Below are positions 6,345 through 6,929 of a stretch of 6,929 nucleotides of DNA, piece by piece (within the stretch, counting starts at the first letter, position 1; the number at the start of each line of letters is the position of its first letter). Made by a program: the position numbers and the translations under genes. Source of the stretch: Nocardioides sp. (lineage in GTDB: Bacteria > Actinomycetota > Actinomycetes > Propionibacteriales > Nocardioidaceae); assembly GCA_003519585.1 (NCBI GenBank), contig DOWL01000145.1:16835-23763 (forward strand). The letters run 5' to 3'. The notes below the pieces were generated by a model. The model saw only the letters and a list, made by a program, of their open reading frames with translations. It had not been told where the DNA came from and searched no databases.

Positions 6345-6929
6345 TGCAGTGCCTCCTCATGATCTGCAGCTTCGGGCCGTCCTCCGACGAGGCCGTGGAC
6401 GCCGAGGTTGACCTCGATGCCTTCTGCTTCGGCGACGAGGTGGCCGATGGCTTGGGCGAGCTCGGTGGCCTTGAGTGGCATGCCGTTGACCTGGTTGTAG
6501 CCGATCGCGTCGACCAGGTAGCGGCCGCGCAGCAGCAGCGCGAGTTGGCCGAGGTTCATCTCGGGGACCAGCACCTTGTCGTAGCGCTTGAGGATCTCGC
6601 CGAGGTCCTTGGGGAACGGGTTGAGGTGACGCAGGTGGACCTGGGCGACCTGGTAGCCGGCCTTGCGGACCCGGCGGATGCCGGCGCCGATCGGGCCGTA
6701 GGTCGACCCCCACCCGATCACCAGCACCTTCGCGGTCTCTCCGTCCGGGCCGGCCGGGTCGTCGACCTGCAGGGGTGGGAGTGAGTCGGCGATCCGGTCG
6801 ACCTTGGCCTGGCGGGTGCGGACCATGAGGTCGTGGTTGGCAGGGTCGTAGGAGATGTTGCCGTGCCCTTCGCCCTTCTCCAGGCCACCGATGCGGTGCT
6901 CGAGCCCCGGGGTGCCGGGGATCGCCCAC
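6341..6929 (-). CDS. korA: 2-oxoglutarate:ferredoxin oxidoreductase, alpha subunit (C-terminal part)
   Basis: The last 195 or so codons of the KorA subunit are present; the gene runs off the right edge. KorA-type proteins are usually about 600-640 residues, so roughly two thirds is outside. The visible part starts inside a strongly conserved segment, WAIPGTPGLEHRIGGLEK, followed by GNISYDPANHDLMVRTRQAK. A transketolase C-terminal-like domain then begins at VLVIGWGSTYGPI and includes HLRHLNPFPKDLGEIL, VLVPEMNLGQLALLLRGRYL and YNQVNGMPLKATEL. These segments match actinobacterial KorA, which supplies the second half of the KorAB active site and the interface with KorB. The frame is open with very GC-rich third positions. 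The TGA at 6343-6341 overlaps the GTG of the ferredoxin remnant. Confidence is high for identity; the N-terminal domain cannot be judged. Confidence 0.94.
   Translation of the reverse strand, partial: WAIPGTPGLEHRIGGLEKGEGHGNISYDPANHDLMVRTRQAKVDRIADSLPPLQVDDPAGPDGETAKVLVIGWGSTYGPIGAGIRRVRKAGYQVAQVHLRHLNPFPKDLGEILKRYDKVLVPEMNLGQLALLLRGRYLVDAIGYNQVNGMPLKATELAQAIGHLVAEAEGIEVNLGVHGLVGGRPEAADHEEALQ

Noticed and set aside
5977..6360. Single 127-codon minus-strand frame as a real gene between korA and korB
   Set aside because: Only its second half reads as ferredoxin-like sequence; the first half is out of frame with the conserved cysteine motifs, so a pseudogene explains it better.
6357..6929. Alternative minus-strand frame across korA
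   Set aside because: It is Arg/Pro-rich low-complexity sequence; the adjacent frame reads as conserved KorA.

Overview
The window looks like chromosomal or plasmid DNA of a high-GC Gram-positive actinobacterium. The basis is high-GC coding with frequent GTG starts, a KorA/KorB pair of the mycobacterial/nocardioform type, a small CPxWC protein of the kind labelled DUF6907 in actinobacteria, and a homodimeric pyruvate-dehydrogenase-E1-like enzyme. No genus can be named from the sequence alone, and no mobile element, CRISPR array, rRNA or tRNA was seen.

Layout. Bases 1-531 hold no convincing gene. At 532-900 (+) lies a small DUF6907-like protein behind a perfect AGGAGG. Bases 901-1217 hold only a weak 53-codon frame. 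At 1218-3554 (-) lies an intact 778-residue thiamine-diphosphate E1 enzyme (MdeB/AceE-like). It is divergent from an Lrp/AsnC regulator at 3785-4231 (+), and the gap between them holds two operator-like palindromic elements. Bases 4232-4715 hold one or two small minus-strand frames, one with a His/Cys pattern that could bind zinc. From 4716 to the right edge is a minus-strand 2-oxoacid:ferredoxin oxidoreductase operon: korA (3' part only, running off the window), a broken ferredoxin gene, then korB.

How it may work. Two oxidative decarboxylation systems sit side by side. The E1-like enzyme would need lipoyl E2 and E3 partners, none of which is visible here, and is probably controlled by the divergent Lrp/AsnC protein. 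This resembles the Pseudomonas mdeR/mdeB arrangement for 2-oxobutyrate breakdown. KorAB converts a 2-oxoacid (typically 2-oxoglutarate) to the acyl-CoA and passes electrons to ferredoxin.

The most notable observation is that the ferredoxin gene between korA and korB, whose start overlaps the korA stop (GTGA), is a clear pseudogene: a nonsense codon, about three frame-changing indels and a lost cluster cysteine. KorB and the visible part of KorA remain intact. No obviously new multi-gene system was found.
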